57,278 nucleotides of DNA from an uncultured Eubacteriales bacterium (GTDB lineage: Bacteria; Bacillota; Clostridia; Christensenellales; Aristaeellaceae): positions 1-57,278 of the forward strand of contig CACYZW010000043.1 of NCBI GenBank assembly GCA_902778995.1. Reading direction: 5' to 3'. Shown here in pieces: positions 8,991-17,308 of the stretch (its first letter is position 1; each line of letters opens with the position of its first letter). The notes beneath the pieces were generated by a model that had not been told where the DNA came from, did no database searches, and worked only from the letters and a program-made list of their open reading frames with translations. The position numbers were made by a program, and so were the translations under genes.

Positions 8991-10883
8991 GCCCTGCTGC
9001 ATCTCCAAATCCTCCCCGATCATATAGCCCTCATGCCCATCAAAGCGTATGTGGCACCAGCCGTCCGCGATTTCCAGGATCTCCACCTCCGCGCCGTCCG
9101 GCAGATGCCCAAGTATCGCAGCGTCGTCCAGATCCGCCTCGTACACCGCTGCCTGCCGTTCGGAGGCGCTGCGCACCGTAGCAAGGCCCGTCGCGGCCAG
9201 GTCCTCCGGCGCGGCGTCCAGCTGTGTGTCGAGGGCATCCTCGGGCCCGGTCCAGAACGCGAGATACCGGTTCATCAAATAGCCCACCTTGCCCCTGAAG
9301 CGCACCTGGGTCCAGTCGCTGCCCCGGCGCAGGGCCGGGAGACTGACGCCGTTTTCCACCGTATCCAGCACGGCGCTCTGTGTATCCGGCGCCTCCCGCA
9401 GATTCAGCGGAGCGCCGCTTTCGCCGGTATCCACCGTGATGTAGTTCTTCAGGCTCTCCACGTCCACCTTCCGGTCGTTGGCCGCCAGGTAGGTTTCAAA
9501 CAGCTCGCAGGGCAACTCCGCACCGGCATGATAGTCCCCGGCGCCGCTGCCGATGGTGTAGACCAGGTCCTCCGTCGCCGAGGTGTATTTCAGGAGCGCG
9601 ATCAGCCGGTCGTAAAAGGCCACCAGATCGTTGCGCACATAGCCCTCGTCGCCGCCAACCTTCACCCGCGACCATTCCTCCCCCTTCTCCAGCACGATCA
9701 TCGACCGGCCCTCAGAGAGCCGCCGAAGCTGGGGCATTTTCGAAGAAGGACCCTCGCGAAGCCGCGCCCCCTCCTTCACGCTGACCCGAGCCATCGGCAT
9801 GGGATCGACGATCCAGTTGCATTCGTAATCCGATTCGCCGAAGGTTTCGGCAAGTCTCCCGGCTTCATAGGCGACAGCCTTCTGTACCGTCGGCTCGGCC
9901 ACGCCGTCCACCTCGTACCCATAGGCCCGCTGAAATTGCCGGACGGCATCCACCACTGCCGCGTCGTAAACGCTGTCCGGCGCGTCGTTGTAGAGCTTCA
10001 ACGCCTTCAGGTTGTCCTGCAGCGCCCGCACCGCCGGGCCGCTCATGCCCTCCGAAAGCCGCGTTTCCATGGCCACGGGCGCGTCGTTGCCGTACAGCAT
10101 GCGCTGATAGGCCTGCGTCGCAACGCCGTTGAGCTCGTCCCCGCTGATGTACTGGGCCGTGCGCACGGCGTTGACCGTGGCGCTGTCGTAGACGCCGCTC
10201 AGTTCCCCGTCGTACAGGCCCAAATCCCGCAGCCGGTACTGGAGGTTCAACACCTCGGGGCCCTCGCTGTATCGCGCCAGCGCGCCCGGCTCCTTGGATA
10301 TGCCCAGGAAGCTGTCGTAGGACAGTCCCGACGCGGCGTCATAGGATTCCTGATACAGCAGCTCCCGCAGTGCCTCGTCCCGCGCCGCGCCTTCAAATAT
10401 CCGCACCACGGTGCCGGGCAGGCAGTTTTCGGAAATGAAAGCCGCGTCCTCCCAACGCAGGCGGATGCACCCGTGGGACGTGGGCCAGCCCAGCTCCTTC
10501 GCCGCCTGCACATCGATGGATTGCAGCGACTGCCGCCTGTATGGAAGGGAATGGAACAGTATCATTCCCATGATGCGGGTGGCGTATTTGACATAGCGGT
10601 CATACATGGCGATGTAATACCAGGGTTTGCGATCCCGATCCTTCCGGCCCCTGGGCAGCGTAAATGTACCCGTCGGCGTGATGTTGTACCCGGTGGAGCA
10701 CAGCATTTGCCGCACAACGGCGTCGCTTTTCGCGTCGTATACGGTGACGATCTGGTTTGAAACATCCACCGTGATATAATAGGGCATGTCGTATCCGTCC
10801 CGGTCGATGGCGACACAGGACGACCATACCCCCATAAGGAACAGCATCGCCACAGTCAGCGCGATTATTCTGCGCGATTTCAT
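8985..10883 (-). CDS. Secreted L,D-transpeptidase (YkuD) with peptidoglycan-binding and SH3 domains, second copy
   Basis: The 632-residue protein has the same architecture as its neighbour at 6784-8700. A signal peptide comes first (MKSRRIIALTVAMLFLMGVW). The YkuD domain at about 32-165 contains HSLP near 111 and SHGCIRLRW with catalytic Cys139. Peptidoglycan-binding repeats lie at about 205-260 and 285-345, and SH3 modules after 370. The ATG at 10883 follows GAGGGGC at good spacing; an ATG nine codons upstream lacks this and would spoil the signal peptide. The shared layout points to an old tandem duplication, although residues outside the catalytic core have diverged widely. The function is probably wall cross-linking at the cell surface. 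Confidence 0.9.
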   Translation of the reverse strand: MKSRRIIALTVAMLFLMGVWSSCVAIDRDGYDMPYYITVDVSNQIVTVYDAKSDAVVRQMLCSTGYNITPTGTFTLPRGRKDRDRKPWYYIAMYDRYVKYATRIMGMILFHSLPYRRQSLQSIDVQAAKELGWPTSHGCIRLRWEDAAFISENCLPGTVVRIFEGAARDEALRELLYQESYDAASGLSYDSFLGISKEPGALARYSEGPEVLNLQYRLRDLGLYDGELSGVYDSATVNAVRTAQYISGDELNGVATQAYQRMLYGNDAPVAMETRLSEGMSGPAVRALQDNLKALKLYNDAPDSVYDAAVVDAVRQFQRAYGYEVDGVAEPTVQKAVAYEAGRLAETFGESDYECNWIVDPMPMARVSVKEGARLREGPSSKMPQLRRLSEGRSMIVLEKGEEWSRVKVGGDEGYVRNDLVAFYDRLIALLKYTSATEDLVYTIGSGAGDYHAGAELPCELFETYLAANDRKVDVESLKNYITVDTGESGAPLNLREAPDTQSAVLDTVENGVSLPALRRGSDWTQVRFRGKVGYLMNRYLAFWTGPEDALDTQLDAAPEDLAATGLATVRSASERQAAVYEADLDDAAILGHLPDGAEVEILEIADGWCHIRFDGHEGYMIGEDLEMQQGG

Positions 10884-10941
10884 AAAAATGCCCCTCGCCC
10901 GTATATGCATGATCGCCTTGTAAGATCAATACTTCTCATCT

Positions 10942-10970
10942 ATTATAGCACATCATCTGCCGCTGTGCAA
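10942..10970 (-). promoter_or_regulatory. Promoter of the second L,D-transpeptidase gene
   Basis: Minus-strand TTGCAC (10965-10970) and TATAAT (10942-10947) with 17-base spacing, about 50 bases before the GAGGGG ribosome binding site. Confidence 0.75.
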
Positions 10971-10991
10971 ATCGCGAAAACCCGATATAAC

Positions 10992-11256
10992 AGACACCGC
11001 CCGTGTACAAACGGGCGGTGTCCCAGGATGTTGAAAAAGCCAACAGACTGTCAGGCCGCTGAAAAGCCCGCAAGGCAAGGCGCCGGGATATGCAAAAAAG
11101 GGCGCTTACCAAATCGTAAGTGACCGCATTTTGCACATCCCGGCAACACGGCAAGCAGAAAACCCTTCCGCTTTCAATGCGTCGGAAGGGTTTTCTGCGT
11201 TTGCGGGCTTTGTCAGCAGTCTGAGACACCGCCCGTGTACAAACGGGCGGTGTCCC
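10992..11256 (+). repeat. Structured 199-bp repeat, copy 1, flanked by duplicated 33-bp palindromic hairpins
   Basis: The core at 11025-11223 matches a second core at 24295-24493 with 21 differences in 199 ungapped positions by my count. Copy 1 is bordered by two identical 33-bp sequences (10992-11024 and 11224-11256), each a hairpin of ACACCGCCCGT with its complement. Internal helices are: AAAGCCCGC (11063-11071) with GCGGGCTTT (11203-11211); CCGGGATATGCAAAA (11083-11097) with 11129-11143; CGCTTAC with GTAAGTG at its tip; and a 16-bp stem 11155-11170 with 11183-11198. No protein is encoded. It lies between the promoter of one envelope gene and the 3' end of another. Confidence 0.75.
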
Positions 11257-11291
11257 TTTCAATGGTCGGAATGTTCGGCAATCATGCCTGA

Positions 11292-13439
11292 CTAAATAAC
11301 CCGGGCGGACTGCGCTTTGGACCAGTCCGACCTGTAATTCTTGCCGTTTACCTTCTTGAAAGCGCGAATGCGCACATAATAGGTCGTGCCTGACTTCAGG
11401 TTTTTCAGCACCTTTTTCACCGTATCGGCATTGGCAATCGTCGCAGTTTTCGCGGACTGAAAATCTTTATTCACGCTGTACTGGATCTGATAGCCCGTTA
11501 CATCCTTGCCCGCGCTCCAGCTGACGGTCAACCGCTTCAAACCCGCTGTCAGTGCAAGGCCGGTCACCGGCTGTGGGTTGATATCGAAGGCGCCCGTCGC
11601 GGTGCCGACGTATCCGCCCTGGCCGGTGACGGTTACCGTAGCCGTGCCGACGGTCTTGTTGGCCTTGTAGGAGACCTTGTAATCCTTGCCCGCCCTGAGC
11701 GTCTTCTTGTTCAGGACGACCTTGACGTCCGGCTTCAGGGCCTTGCCCGTGTACACCTGGGCCTCCGCGGTGACCTTCGCCTTTGACAGGTCGATGCGCA
11801 CAGTGAGCCCGTTCTTTTTCGCGTACTTCTGGGCGTAGGAGCCGTCCTCGACGATGAAGATCGCCTTCACGGGATGGTCCCCGTCATCGTCTTGGTAGAC
11901 AAACGCGTTCTCTCCAATGCTCTTTACGCCAGAGGGAATAATCACGGTCTTCAGCGCGGCACAACCAAGGAAGGCTTCGTCGCCAATGGTGCGCAGGCTT
12001 CTGGGCATCTCCACACGCTCCAGCGCTCCGCAATCCGAGAAGGCACAGTATTCCAGGGTCTTGACACCCTCGGGAATCGACACTTTCTTCAACCTGATGC
12101 AGTTCTCGAAGGCGCCTTCACCGATGGTCCTGACGCTCCCGGGGATCGTCACATCCTTCAGACTGTCACAATGTTCGAACGCCCGATCACCGATCGTCTT
12201 CACGCCATCCACAATCGTCGCGCTTGTGCGGCTCCCCACGCAGCAGATCAACGTCTTCATATCCCGGGTATACAGCAGTCCGCCTGAAAAGACAAAGCTG
12301 GCGTTACCCTTTGCGACGACGATCTTATTCAGATTGAGACATCCGATGAAGGGATTGCCCTCAAATTCCCTGACCCCGGCCGGAATTGTCACGCTCGTCA
12401 GGCCGTTGCAATGTCCGAACGCATAGCTTTCCAGCGACTCCACGTTCTCCGGAATCTTAATGCTCTTCAGGGCGGCGCAGCCGTAGAAGGTCCCCTGGCC
12501 GATGTGCTTCAGCGTGTTCGGCAGCGTCACGCTCTTCAGCTTCACGCAATCGCCAAATACGTCGTCATAGAGGTATTCCAAGCCCTCTTTGATGGTCGCC
12601 TTCTCCAGGGAAGTGCAGCCCTTGAAGGTAAGCTGGAGCTTCTTGACACCGCCGGGAATCGTGATGCTCTTAAGGGCAGTACAGTCCTCGAATGCCGCTT
12701 GTTCAATGCTCTCCAGGCTTTCAGGGAGCGCCAGGCTTACCAACCCGCTGCACCCCATGAAACAAGCGTCTCCCAGAGATTTCACACTGTCCGGAATCGT
12801 GACCTTCGTCAGGCTCGTGCAGTTTTGAAAGACATTCCAGCCGATGTCCTCAATACCGTTCCCCAGCGTCAGCTTTTTCAGTGCGCTGCACGTGTTAAAC
12901 GCAGCCCCTTCGATCTGCTTCACGCTGCCGGGAACAGAAACCTCCTTCAGCTTCGGGCATTCCGAGAAAGCGGCGTGGCGGATCACGGTTGGGCCGTCCT
13001 CAATGGTCACGCGGGTCAGGTTGGGGCAGTTGGAGAAGCAGCCCTGTCCGATGTCCCGGATATTGCCCGGAATCGTTACGCCGGTCACCAGGGGGGATTC
13101 AGCGAACGCCCACTGTCCGATGGCCGTCACGGTTTCGGGCAGAGTGATGTCCCCGCCCTCGCCGTGATAGCCGGTCACCACGCCGTCCTCGATATCGAAG
13201 TCCTCGTCGCCCGCGTTCGCCTTTAGTGCGGTGGTCGGATCGACGACTTCGGGCTCCGACAGGTCGATCCCATCAGCCACCAGCGCCGGGTCGATGGCAA
13301 TAGAGGCGCCGTCCTTCTCCAATTCCAGCGAAAGCCCGTCGCCCAAGTCGATTTCAAGCTCCGCCAGCGCAGCCAGCGGCAGTCCACAGAGCAGCAGCAC
13401 GGCAAGCAAAGCCGCGAGCAGTCGATGCATGTGTCCCAT
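11292..13439 (-). CDS. BspA-like leucine-rich-repeat (LRR_5) surface protein with Fn3 domain
   Basis: A signal peptide (MGHMHRLLAALLAVLLLCGLPLAALA) leads a 715-residue secreted protein. About residues 75-520 hold some sixteen LRR_5 repeats of the type VKTIGDRAFEHCDSLKDVTIPGS, as in Treponema/Bacteroides BspA and many gut Firmicutes surface proteins. A gap repeat near 345-385 (FVFSGGLLYTRDMKTLICC) breaks the regular series, as is usual in this family. An Ig-like or MBG-like segment (VYTGKALKPDVKVVLNKKTLRAGKDYKVSY) and a fibronectin-III domain (LTVSWSAGKDVTGYQIQYS...SGTTYYVRIRAFK) end the protein. The likely function is adhesion or protein binding. The ATG at 13439 is chosen because AGGAGGG and GACAGGA lie just upstream; the open frame runs further into a repeat element. 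No wall anchor was seen. Confidence 0.88.
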   Translation of the reverse strand: MGHMHRLLAALLAVLLLCGLPLAALAELEIDLGDGLSLELEKDGASIAIDPALVADGIDLSEPEVVDPTTALKANAGDEDFDIEDGVVTGYHGEGGDITLPETVTAIGQWAFAESPLVTGVTIPGNIRDIGQGCFSNCPNLTRVTIEDGPTVIRHAAFSECPKLKEVSVPGSVKQIEGAAFNTCSALKKLTLGNGIEDIGWNVFQNCTSLTKVTIPDSVKSLGDACFMGCSGLVSLALPESLESIEQAAFEDCTALKSITIPGGVKKLQLTFKGCTSLEKATIKEGLEYLYDDVFGDCVKLKSVTLPNTLKHIGQGTFYGCAALKSIKIPENVESLESYAFGHCNGLTSVTIPAGVREFEGNPFIGCLNLNKIVVAKGNASFVFSGGLLYTRDMKTLICCVGSRTSATIVDGVKTIGDRAFEHCDSLKDVTIPGSVRTIGEGAFENCIRLKKVSIPEGVKTLEYCAFSDCGALERVEMPRSLRTIGDEAFLGCAALKTVIIPSGVKSIGENAFVYQDDDGDHPVKAIFIVEDGSYAQKYAKKNGLTVRIDLSKAKVTAEAQVYTGKALKPDVKVVLNKKTLRAGKDYKVSYKANKTVGTATVTVTGQGGYVGTATGAFDINPQPVTGLALTAGLKRLTVSWSAGKDVTGYQIQYSVNKDFQSAKTATIANADTVKKVLKNLKSGTTYYVRIRAFKKVNGKNYRSDWSKAQSARVI

Positions 13440-13461
13440 TTTCCTGTCCCTCCTGTGAATA

Positions 13462-13595
13462 TTAATGAAATACCGCATAATCGAGTCGTGCAGCAACGGG
13501 ATAAGTATTAGAGCGTGTTTCTAAAATGCCTGAAGTGCATTTTGACTGAATACGCCGTTGCAGATACGACGTCAATGGTGCGGTGTTTCCTTCAG
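13462..13595. repeat. MITE-like element upstream of the LRR gene
   Basis: The left end (TTAATGAAATACCGCATAA then TCGAGTCGTGCAGCAACG) is shared almost exactly with 52617-52655 and partly with 48780. The right end at 13579-13595, read in reverse, begins CTGAAGGAAACACCGCACC and continues with a degenerate form of the same inner sequence. The whole is therefore an imperfect palindrome with related termini. It covers most of the LRR gene's upstream region. On the minus strand it contains TTGACG and TATTCA 17 bases apart, a possible element-borne promoter. Confidence 0.6.
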
Positions 13596-13707
13596 TTTAT
13601 ATAATAAACTGTAAAGTAATCATAACCCAATCGCTCCTGTTTTGTCAAGTTTAATTATTGAACGCATGCGTTTATGCCCGGTTCTTTGAGAAGAATGGCT
13701 ATTTCCA

Positions 13708-13735
13708 TAAAAAAAGCGCACCCTTTCGGGTGCGC
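13708..13735 (-). terminator. Intrinsic terminator after rplA
   Basis: The 8-bp stem GCGCACCC/GGGTGCGC (13716-13723, 13728-13735) with a 4-base loop is followed on the minus strand by seven T. It lies 21 bases past rplA and ends the rpmG-secE-nusG-rplK-rplA unit. Confidence 0.9.
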
Positions 13736-13756
13736 GCAAAACGCCCATGTGTGAAA

Positions 13757-14443
13757 TCAGAACTTCAGGCTGTTCAGCTTGATGCCGGGGCCCATGGTGC
13801 TGGAAATCACGGCGGAGCGGATATAGGTGCCCTTGGCGGCGGCGGGCTTGGCCTTGATGATGGCCTCCATCAGCACGCGGAGGTTCTCGACCAGCTTCTG
13901 CTCGTCAAAGGAAGCCTTGCCCACGGGGCAGTGGATGATGGCGGTCTTGTCCACGCGATATTCGACCTTACCGGCTTTGATATCGTGGATGGCCTGGGTC
14001 ACGTTCATCGTGACGGTGCCGGCCTTCGGGGAAGGCATCAGGCCCTTGGGGCCCAGGATGCGGCCCAGACGGCCGACCTGACCCATCATGTCGGGAGTGG
14101 CGACGACCACGTCGAAGTCGAACCAGCCGCCCTGGATCTTGGCGACCATGTCCTCGGCGCCCACGTAATCCGCGCCCGCGGCCTCGGCCTCGGCAGCCTT
14201 GTCGGCCTTGCAGATCACCAGCACGCGCACGGTCTTGCCGGTGCCGTTGGGCAGCACCACCGCGCCGCGAACCTGCTGGTCAGCGTGGCGGGGATCGACG
14301 CCCAGGCGGACGGAAATCTCCACGGTCTCGTCAAACTTGGCCTTGGCGGTCTGCTTGACCAGCGCGATGGCCTCCTCGGGATCATACTGCCTGGTGCGAT
14401 CAATCAGCTTCAGGCTATCGGAATATTTCTTACCCTTTTTCAT
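13757..14443 (-). CDS. rplA: 50S ribosomal protein L1
   Basis: L1 builds the mobile stalk near the ribosomal E site, binds 23S rRNA and often represses its own mRNA. The 228-residue length is normal. Family sequence includes [56 protein letters not shown] and [17 protein letters not shown] strong AAGGAGG precedes the ATG. It is the last gene of the leftward cluster, 57 bases after rplK and followed by an intrinsic terminator. Confidence 0.98.
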   Translation of the reverse strand: MKKGKKYSDSLKLIDRTRQYDPEEAIALVKQTAKAKFDETVEISVRLGVDPRHADQQVRGAVVLPNGTGKTVRVLVICKADKAAEAEAAGADYVGAEDMVAKIQGGWFDFDVVVATPDMMGQVGRLGRILGPKGLMPSPKAGTVTMNVTQAIHDIKAGKVEYRVDKTAIIHCPVGKASFDEQKLVENLRVLMEAIIKAKPAAAKGTYIRSAVISSTMGPGIKLNSLKF

Positions 14444-14500
14444 GAATACATCCTCCTTGTGGTCAAGCGGATTCTACAATCCTCCCACGATTCTGTTGCC

Positions 14501-14926
14501 TTAGTCAACCACCACAACGCCCATGGAGCGCGCGGTACCGGCGATCATGCTCATCGCGGCCTCGATGGAGGCGGCGTTCAGATCGGGCATCTTCAGCTCG
14601 GCGATCTCGCGGACCTGAGCCTTGGTGATGTTCGCCACCTTTTCCTTGTTGGGACGGCCGGAGGCGTGTTCGATGCCACAGGCCTTCTTGATCAGAACGG
14701 CGGCCGGAGGCGTCTTGGTGATGAAGGTGAAGGAACGATCCTGATAGACGGTGATGACCACCGGGATGATCAGGCCGGCCTGCTTGCCGGTGCGATCGTT
14801 GAATTCCTTGCAGAATCCGGGGATGTTAACGCCATGCTGACCGAGCGCGGGGCCGATGGGCGGCGCGGGCGTCGCCTTGCCGGCAGGCACCTGCAGCTTG
14901 ATAAGCGCGGTAACTTTCTTTGCCAT
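14501..14926 (-). CDS. rplK: 50S ribosomal protein L11
   Basis: L11 forms the GTPase-associated centre with 23S rRNA. The 141-residue product has the usual start ([33 protein letters not shown]) with the conserved Pro-rich N-terminal domain, and the C-terminal rRNA-binding part ([21 protein letters not shown]). GAGGAGG precedes the start. The 132-base gap to nusG holds an imperfect stem-loop near 14980-15020 that could be a leader or processing signal. Confidence 0.98.
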   Translation of the reverse strand: MAKKVTALIKLQVPAGKATPAPPIGPALGQHGVNIPGFCKEFNDRTGKQAGLIIPVVITVYQDRSFTFITKTPPAAVLIKKACGIEHASGRPNKEKVANITKAQVREIAELKMPDLNAASIEAAMSMIAGTARSMGVVVVD

Positions 14927-15058
14927 TTGGGTTTCCTCCTCTACATGTATGTGGTGAAGCGGAACAGCAGCCTGTCCCTCCCACTCACTGAAATCCGGGC
15001 AAAACCGGGAATTCAGTCAAACAATGCGCCGCGCGCTGCAATATGCGGGCGCGGCCGG

Positions 15059-15586
15059 TCAATCCACGCGGATGACCTCGTCATAGGCCAGCTCGACGCT
15101 GGTCTCACGCTTGAGCATGGGCACGGTGACGCTCAACTGCTGCGTGGTCGGGTTGATCGCCGTCACCTTGCCGGTGAAGTTCTCAAACAGGCCCGAGAGT
15201 ATGCGCACCTCGTCGCCCACCTGGATATCGATGCGCGTCTGAGGGGCCGTATCGAATATGGAGGCGAAGTCGGTCTCGGACAGGGGCGTCGCCTTGTTGC
15301 CCGAGCCCACGAAGCCGGTGACGCCGCGGGTGTTGCGCACCACATACCACGTTTCGTTAGTCATTTCCATCTTGACCATCACGTAGCTGGGCAGCAGCTT
15401 GCGCTGAACGACACGACGCTTGTTGTTCTTGATTTCGACGGCTTCCTCCACCGGTATGCGCACGTCCACGATCTTATCCTGCATGCCGTTGTTTTCAACG
15501 GCCTTCAGCAGGCTGTCGCGCACCTTGTTTTCATAGCCCGAATAGGTATGCACGACATACCATTTAATATCCGCGTTTTCAGACAT
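15059..15586 (-). CDS. nusG: Transcription antitermination factor NusG
   Basis: NusG binds RNA polymerase and links it to ribosomes or Rho. The 175-residue protein has the NGN domain (KWYVVHTYSGYENKVRDSLLKAVE; KLLPSYVMVKMEMTNETWYVVRNTRGVTGFVG) and a C-terminal KOW domain (VGDEVRILSGLFENFTGKVTAINP). It follows secE by 16 bases, the usual bacterial arrangement. Confidence 0.97.
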   Translation of the reverse strand: MSENADIKWYVVHTYSGYENKVRDSLLKAVENNGMQDKIVDVRIPVEEAVEIKNNKRRVVQRKLLPSYVMVKMEMTNETWYVVRNTRGVTGFVGSGNKATPLSETDFASIFDTAPQTRIDIQVGDEVRILSGLFENFTGKVTAINPTTQQLSVTVPMLKRETSVELAYDEVIRVD

Positions 15587-15602
15587 ATTCGGCTCCTTGA
15601 AA

Positions 15603-15845
15603 TCAGCCGGTGATCAGCTTGATCAGCGCGCCGGCGCCAAGATCGAACACGCCGATGATCACGCCCATGACGATCATAAATACGAATACCACCACGGAGT
15701 AATTGATCAAGTCCTTCCTCGTGGGCCAGGAGACCTTTTTCAGCTCGTGGAACATGTTCTTGAAGCTGCGGCCGATGCCCGTAAAGAAGTTGATGAACCG
15801 CTGGCCAAAGCTGGGCTTGGTATTCTTGTTCTCTTCCTTTGCCAT
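15603..15845 (-). CDS. secE: Preprotein translocase subunit SecE
   Basis: SecE clamps SecY in the membrane translocon. At 80 residues this is the short single-span form: a charged cytoplasmic part (GRSFKNMFHELKKVSWPTRKDL, with the conserved KKVxWPTR motif) and one membrane helix (SVVVFVFMIVMGVIIGVF). The ATG at 15845 is chosen over a longer open frame because AAGGA precedes it and the upstream residues do not resemble SecE. About 125 bases separate it from rpmG; I found no tRNA-Trp there, although one is common at this position in other bacteria. Confidence 0.95.
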   Translation of the reverse strand: MAKEENKNTKPSFGQRFINFFTGIGRSFKNMFHELKKVSWPTRKDLINYSVVVFVFMIVMGVIIGVFDLGAGALIKLITG

Positions 15846-15970
15846 GCTTTCACATCCTTGTCTATGGGAAAATACGGCGATTGCCGACGCCCCGAAGGGT
15901 CGCCGGCCCGGTGCGGACGATGGTGGCAGGCCGCCCGTCCGCCCATCGCGGGTACCATTGAAAAATGGCG

Positions 15971-16132
15971 TTACTTGGTCTCCTTGTGGCTGGTATGCTT
16001 CTTGCAGAAGCGGCAATACTTGTGCATCTCCAGACGATCGGGATCGTTCTTCTTGTTCTTCATGGTATTGTAATTGCGCTGCTTGCATTCGCTGCAGGCC
16101 AGCGTAACCTTGATTCGCTTATCCGATGCCAT
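15971..16132 (-). CDS. rpmG: 50S ribosomal protein L33 (zinc-binding form)
   Basis: This short gene encodes 53 residues beginning [20 protein letters not shown] and ending [15 protein letters not shown]. The two pairs CSEC and CRFC mark the zinc-binding (C+) type of L33, a large-subunit protein near the E site. GGAGG lies at good spacing before the ATG. It opens the rpmG-secE-nusG-rplK-rplA unit. Confidence 0.96.
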   Translation of the reverse strand: MASDKRIKVTLACSECKQRNYNTMKNKKNDPDRLEMHKYCRFCKKHTSHKETK

Positions 16133-16247
16133 GCTTGACACCTCCCCATGTGATGATCCGGCGTCCGCGCAACTGGGCGGCAGCCGATGCCCGTAACGGC
16201 GATTTTGCCATCAACAACAACAGCCCACAGCCGGGGCAGACTGATAT

Positions 16248-16276
16248 ATTATAAAATAGCTTGCCGCCAAATGCAA
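16248..16276 (-). promoter_or_regulatory. Promoter of the rpmG-secE-nusG-rplKA unit
   Basis: Minus-strand TTGCAT (16271-16276) and TATAAT (16248-16253) with 17 bases between. It lies downstream of the rplL terminator and leaves a leader of about 110 bases before rpmG, so this unit need not depend on the rplJ promoter. Confidence 0.7.
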
Positions 16277-16340
16277 GACAATCCGGCGGTTATGTGCAAA
16301 TTTTACAATATCAGGGCCGCTGTTTTGTCGCCGCGTTCCC

Positions 16341-16373
16341 AAAAAGACCATGCGCCGAGGGCGCATGGTCTTT
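16341..16373 (-). terminator. Intrinsic terminator after rplL
   Basis: A 13-bp perfect stem (16343-16355 with 16361-16373, arm AAAGACCATGCGC) with a 5-base loop is followed on the minus strand by T residues. It closes the rplJ-rplL transcript. Confidence 0.9.
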
Positions 16374-16386
16374 GAACGCGCCAAAA

Positions 16387-16760
16387 TTACTTGATCTCGA
16401 TCTCGGCGCCGGCTTCCTCGAACTTCTTCTTGAGCTCCTCGGCAGCTTCCTTGGTGACGCCTTCCGCCAGGGTGGAGGGAGCCTCGTCGGCCAGAGCCTT
16501 GGCTTCCTTCAGGCCCAGGCCGGGCTTGACTTCGCGGATGATCTTGATGACGTTCAGCTTCTTCGCGCCGGCGTTCTTCAGGATCACGTCGAACTCGGTC
16601 TTCTCTTCCTCAGCCGCAGCGGCCTCGCCGCCGGCCGCAGCGCCGCCCACGACCACGGGAGCCGCGGCGGACACGCCGAACTTCTCTTCCATTTCCTTGA
16701 CCAGGTCAGCCAGCTCAAGGATCGTCATCTTCTCAAGATGATCTCAGCATTGTTAGCCAT
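16387..16760 (-). CDS. rplL: 50S ribosomal protein L7/L12, frame broken near the N-terminus
   Basis: L7/L12 is the flexible stalk protein that recruits translation GTPases. From the ATG at 16728 the frame reads [20 protein letters not shown], an Ala-rich hinge, and the C-terminal domain ([24 protein letters not shown]...[13 protein letters not shown]) to a normal end. The proper start is the ATG at 16760, behind GGAGG, giving MANNAEIIL and then a premature TGA that overlaps the 16728 ATG. Adding one G (TTGAGAAG to TTGGAGAAG) would give [17 protein letters not shown], the expected family start. A one-base deletion in a GG pair is therefore likely, either a sequencing error or a mutation partly rescued by restart at ATGA. 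Confidence 0.9.
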
Positions 16761-16810
16761 GATTATATCCTCCATAATATAGTAAATTTTCGTTGTTGGT
16801 CAGGCGGCGC

Positions 16811-17308
16811 TTATTCCTCGCCGGCCTGCTTCTTGCGGATTGCCTCCAGCGCGTACACGAACTTGGACACAGAGCTCATCATGCTGCCCATGATCTTCGC
16901 GATGAGAACCTCGCGGCTGGGGGTATTGGCAAGCGCCTGCACGCCCGCCTCGTCGATGTATGCGCCGTCGCACACGCCGCACTTGATGCTCATCTTCTTG
17001 CTCTTCTTGATGAAGTCAGAAAGCACCTTGGCGGGGGCAACCGCGTCCTCGTAGCCGAAGGCCACCGCAGTGGGGCCCTCCAGATGGGCCTTGATGTCGT
17101 CAATACCCATGTCCTTCACGGCCAGGTTGATCATCGTGTTCTTCAGAACCGCGTATTCAACGCCCGCCTTGCGAAGCTGGTTGCGAAGCTCGGTATCCTC
17201 CGCGACGTTCAGACCGCGATAGTCTACCAGAACAGCGCTCTGGGCCTTTTCAAACTTCTGCCTGATGTCGGCCACGACGCCCTTCTTGGCCTCGATATTC
17301 TTGGACAT
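16811..17308 (-). CDS. rplJ: 50S ribosomal protein L10
   Basis: L10 anchors L7/L12 dimers to 23S rRNA and, with them, represses its own mRNA. The 165-residue product includes the usual N-terminal RNA-binding part (AQSAVLVDYRGLNVAEDTELRNQLRKAGVEYAVLKNTMINLA), GPTAVAF and the C-terminal helix that holds L12. It is followed by rplL after 50 bases. Upstream is a leader of about 190 bases with a terminator-like stem, fitting L10-type control. rpoB and rpoC, usually found after rplL, are absent. Confidence 0.97.
   Translation of the reverse strand: MSKNIEAKKGVVADIRQKFEKAQSAVLVDYRGLNVAEDTELRNQLRKAGVEYAVLKNTMINLAVKDMGIDDIKAHLEGPTAVAFGYEDAVAPAKVLSDFIKKSKKMSIKCGVCDGAYIDEAGVQALANTPSREVLIAKIMGSMMSSVSKFVYALEAIRKKQAGEE

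Noticed and set aside
11025-11223. Small peptide reading through the 199-bp repeat (ending ARQGAGICKKG)
   Set aside because: The reading has no ribosome binding site, the differences between copies are better explained by RNA or DNA pairing, and the frame is short.
10992-11256. Identical hairpin direct repeats could suggest a CRISPR array
   Set aside because: Only two repeats with a single 199-base interval that is itself repeated elsewhere; no spacers of uniform length and no cas genes.
13658-15613. Long plus-strand open frame across rplA, rplK and nusG
   Set aside because: Antisense to three certain genes and without any family similarity.
15846-15970. Possible tRNA-Trp between rpmG and secE, as in many bacteria
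   Set aside because: No cloverleaf or GTTCGA-type T arm could be found; only an imperfect GC-rich stem is present.
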